Positions 62,619 to 64,000 of a stretch of 64,000 nucleotides of DNA are shown here, piece after piece (position 1 is the stretch's first letter; every line of letters starts with the position of its first letter). This DNA comes from Methanococcoides alaskense (GTDB lineage Archaea; Halobacteriota; Methanosarcinia; Methanosarcinales; Methanosarcinaceae). The stretch is from positions 496,001 to 560,000 of the forward strand of contig NZ_JAVDQI010000001.1 of assembly GCF_031454185.1 (NCBI RefSeq), in the 5' to 3' direction. The translations under genes and the position numbers were made by a program. Under the pieces are notes generated by a model. It saw only the letters and a list, made by a program, of their open reading frames with translations, was not told the origin of the DNA and searched no databases.

Positions 62619-63566
62619 ATGGATGATCGCGGTCAAGTTGCTTTTGATTTCCTCCTTGGAATGGGTTTATTTTTAGTTGCATTTATTTTTACGATGCAAT
62701 TTGTACCGGGTTTGTTCATTTCTGATTCTACCGATGAGACTGGCATTGCTTTTACTGCATATCGTACTGCTACGGTCCTAAGTGAAGATCCGGGCTGGTG
62801 GGACAACAGCATCAAAAAGGGTACGGATTGGGAAGATCATTTATCCAGCTCAACAAGAATAGGGCTTGCAGTAGATACTATTCCGAAAACCCGACTGACG
62901 GATACGATAAATCTTCTGAGTATGAACAAATCATTGAAGTTCATGCAGCTGGATGAAGACACCGTAGTAACGAAATTAGGCCTTTATGATAATATTAATG
63001 GAAAACATATCAGATACGGCTACAACATCTCCCTCAATCAGGACGGTAAACCCATTTTATTGAATGATACTTTATTTGTCAGGGGAGAGATAAATACAGA
63101 TTCTGTAGATGTATTCAAGATAGAGCGTCTTGCATTAGTGGAAACAGGCACATTTGTCGAGTATGATGCCCATTCCATTTATTCCAATGGAACTGCGAAC
63201 ACTACAACACTATCTATAAACGGGTCACAAAAAGGCAAGATGGTAATTGACATCAGTAACTTTACAACGACTTCGCCAAATTCAAGTTTCGAGAATATAT
63301 ACATGGATGGAACTCTATTGAGCAACTCAGCTGATTATGTTGTTTATCTTAAAAACAGTAGCAATGGCTTTGAAAACTATTCATCCCCTATTATGAGCGA
63401 AAATACGCTTCGTCTGGAAATTTATCCAATGACTTTTGAAAATTCGAGCCTCGTGAAAATTGAATTCGATAATGTTACCTTTGTACCAGGACCAGCAGTG
63501 GAATACACAGCTAGCAAAGAACCGTTCTATGAACTGGCACAAATGATGGTGAAGGTCTGGAAATGA
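62619..63566 (+). CDS. Pilin-like membrane/secretion protein
   Basis: 315 residues from ATG 62619 (GAGTGAT five bases upstream); GTG 62610 is possible. Starts MDDRGQVAFDFLLGMGLFL, a class III-like N-terminus with one hydrophobic helix, then a large Asn/Ser/Thr-rich extracellular part with many N-glycosylation sequons. Resembles pilin-like genes near archaeal type IV pilus systems. Overlaps the next gene by four bases. Confidence 0.75.
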   Translation: MDDRGQVAFDFLLGMGLFLVAFIFTMQFVPGLFISDSTDETGIAFTAYRTATVLSEDPGWWDNSIKKGTDWEDHLSSSTRIGLAVDTIPKTRLTDTINLLSMNKSLKFMQLDEDTVVTKLGLYDNINGKHIRYGYNISLNQDGKPILLNDTLFVRGEINTDSVDVFKIERLALVETGTFVEYDAHSIYSNGTANTTTLSINGSQKGKMVIDISNFTTTSPNSSFENIYMDGTLLSNSADYVVYLKNSSNGFENYSSPIMSENTLRLEIYPMTFENSSLVKIEFDNVTFVPGPAVEYTASKEPFYELAQMMVKVWK

Positions 63567-64000
63567 ACGATAAAGCACAACTATACACCCTCGAAGGTCT
63601 TATGGCAGCAGTTCTGATCACTATAACAGTACTGGCTGTTGCACAAAGTTCAGTGGTGATCACCCCTCAGACGGATAATTTCCTTGAAGTGCAGATGAAG
63701 CAGAAAATAAATGATGCGCTTGTGATACTCGATGTAACTCCTGATACTACAATTGAGAATAACCTGACGGAATGCGTTGCCAGCTGGAACACGAGCACAG
63801 AAGCATCTTACGGAAAAGATCAACTTGTGGCACTTGATAAGCAATTGGCAATAATGTTGCCGGATCTCATGTATAATGTTGAATTTGCTTATGTGGAAAA
63901 TAACAGTGTAGTAGTGAAAAACACTGTATTTAATGGCGCCCCAACAGAAAATTCGATCACTGCGAACCGACTTGTGACGTTGAGCAATTCAACTGTGAAT
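63563..64000 (+). CDS. Second pilin-like protein, truncated by window end
   Basis: 146 codons, open to the end of the window. Starts MNDKAQLYTLEGLMAAVLIT, again a charged head then a hydrophobic helix with a Glu, as in type IV pilin-like proteins. ATGA overlap with the preceding gene indicates one operon, likely continuing with further pilus components. Confidence 0.75.
   Translation, partial: MNDKAQLYTLEGLMAAVLITITVLAVAQSSVVITPQTDNFLEVQMKQKINDALVILDVTPDTTIENNLTECVASWNTSTEASYGKDQLVALDKQLAIMLPDLMYNVEFAYVENNSVVVKNTVFNGAPTENSITANRLVTLSNSTVN

Overview
The window comes from a methylotrophic methanogenic archaeon of the family Methanosarcinaceae. A Methanococcoides- or Methanolobus-like genus fits best, judged by eye from a moderate G+C and gene content. 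Evidence for an archaeon: aIF2-beta, L10e, RpoL, Csl4, Dph2, an archaeal Trp/Tyr/Phe-tRNA synthetase set, TATA boxes and possible leaderless genes. Evidence for a methanogen: cysteate synthase plus ComD/ComE (coenzyme M synthesis), a methanogenesis-marker-16-like protein and SepCysS. Evidence for Methanosarcinaceae: two genes, larE and a multi-PAS histidine kinase, are each interrupted by one in-frame UAG and continue in the same frame with conserved family sequence. That is expected where UAG encodes pyrrolysine (Pyl).

Layout. 1-11 kb: tail of ubiX, tRNA-Pro, a MoaD/SAMP-like protein, a paired fluoride-channel operon (two crcB plus DUF190), a CRM-domain RNA-binding protein, a RAD55-like ATPase, moaB, then rpl10e and aIF2-beta, a decayed KaiC/RAD55 fragment, a radical SAM/SPASM protein, trpS, pheS and a DUF362 ferredoxin. 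11-15 kb: an AT-rich pentapeptide-repeat potassium-channel-like gene, then the larE(UAG)-GNAT-DUF531 operon. 15-23 kb: a membrane protein with ChlI/ChlD-like chelatase subunits, then an information-processing run (hpt, dph2, METTL5-like, csl4, rpoL, SepCysS) and tRNA-Gly. 23-27 kb: a patchy region with a gene 3' remnant, a DUF457 protein, a Cys-containing 59-aa peptide, a methyltransferase, an IMPACT protein and a TnpB element. 27-45 kb: a ferredoxin-linked aldo/keto reductase, the UAG-containing kinase, a cytochrome-b5-like protein, the CoM cluster, a CPA2 antiporter, tyrS, Thg1, a nuclease and uvrC. 45-51 kb: an operon for the archaeal mevalonate variant (UbiD-type decarboxylase, phosphomevalonate dehydratase large and small subunits) followed by an M50 protease and a B12/radical SAM protein. 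51-57 kb: a CinA/NMNAT-like fusion, a cupin, and an iron operon (feoB, zinc ribbon, DtxR-FeoA fusion) with palindromic operators and a second DtxR regulator. 57-62 kb: a DUF166-CGGC-ferredoxin-GXGXG operon next to a small siroheme reductase and a divergent HxlR regulator. 62-64 kb: start of a pilin-like secretion operon.

Working together: the UbiX tail at the left edge makes the prenyl-FMN cofactor that the UbiD-type enzyme at 50 kb needs for isoprenoid (archaeal lipid) synthesis. Cysteate synthase, ComD and ComE form a linear path toward coenzyme M. The Feo cluster has both its transport and its regulatory parts. The most notable observations are the two in-frame UAG codons, the uncharacterised DUF166-CGGC-Fd-GXGXG operon, and the 59-aa peptide gene. 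All identifications come from reading motifs and family resemblance by eye; no database search was run.
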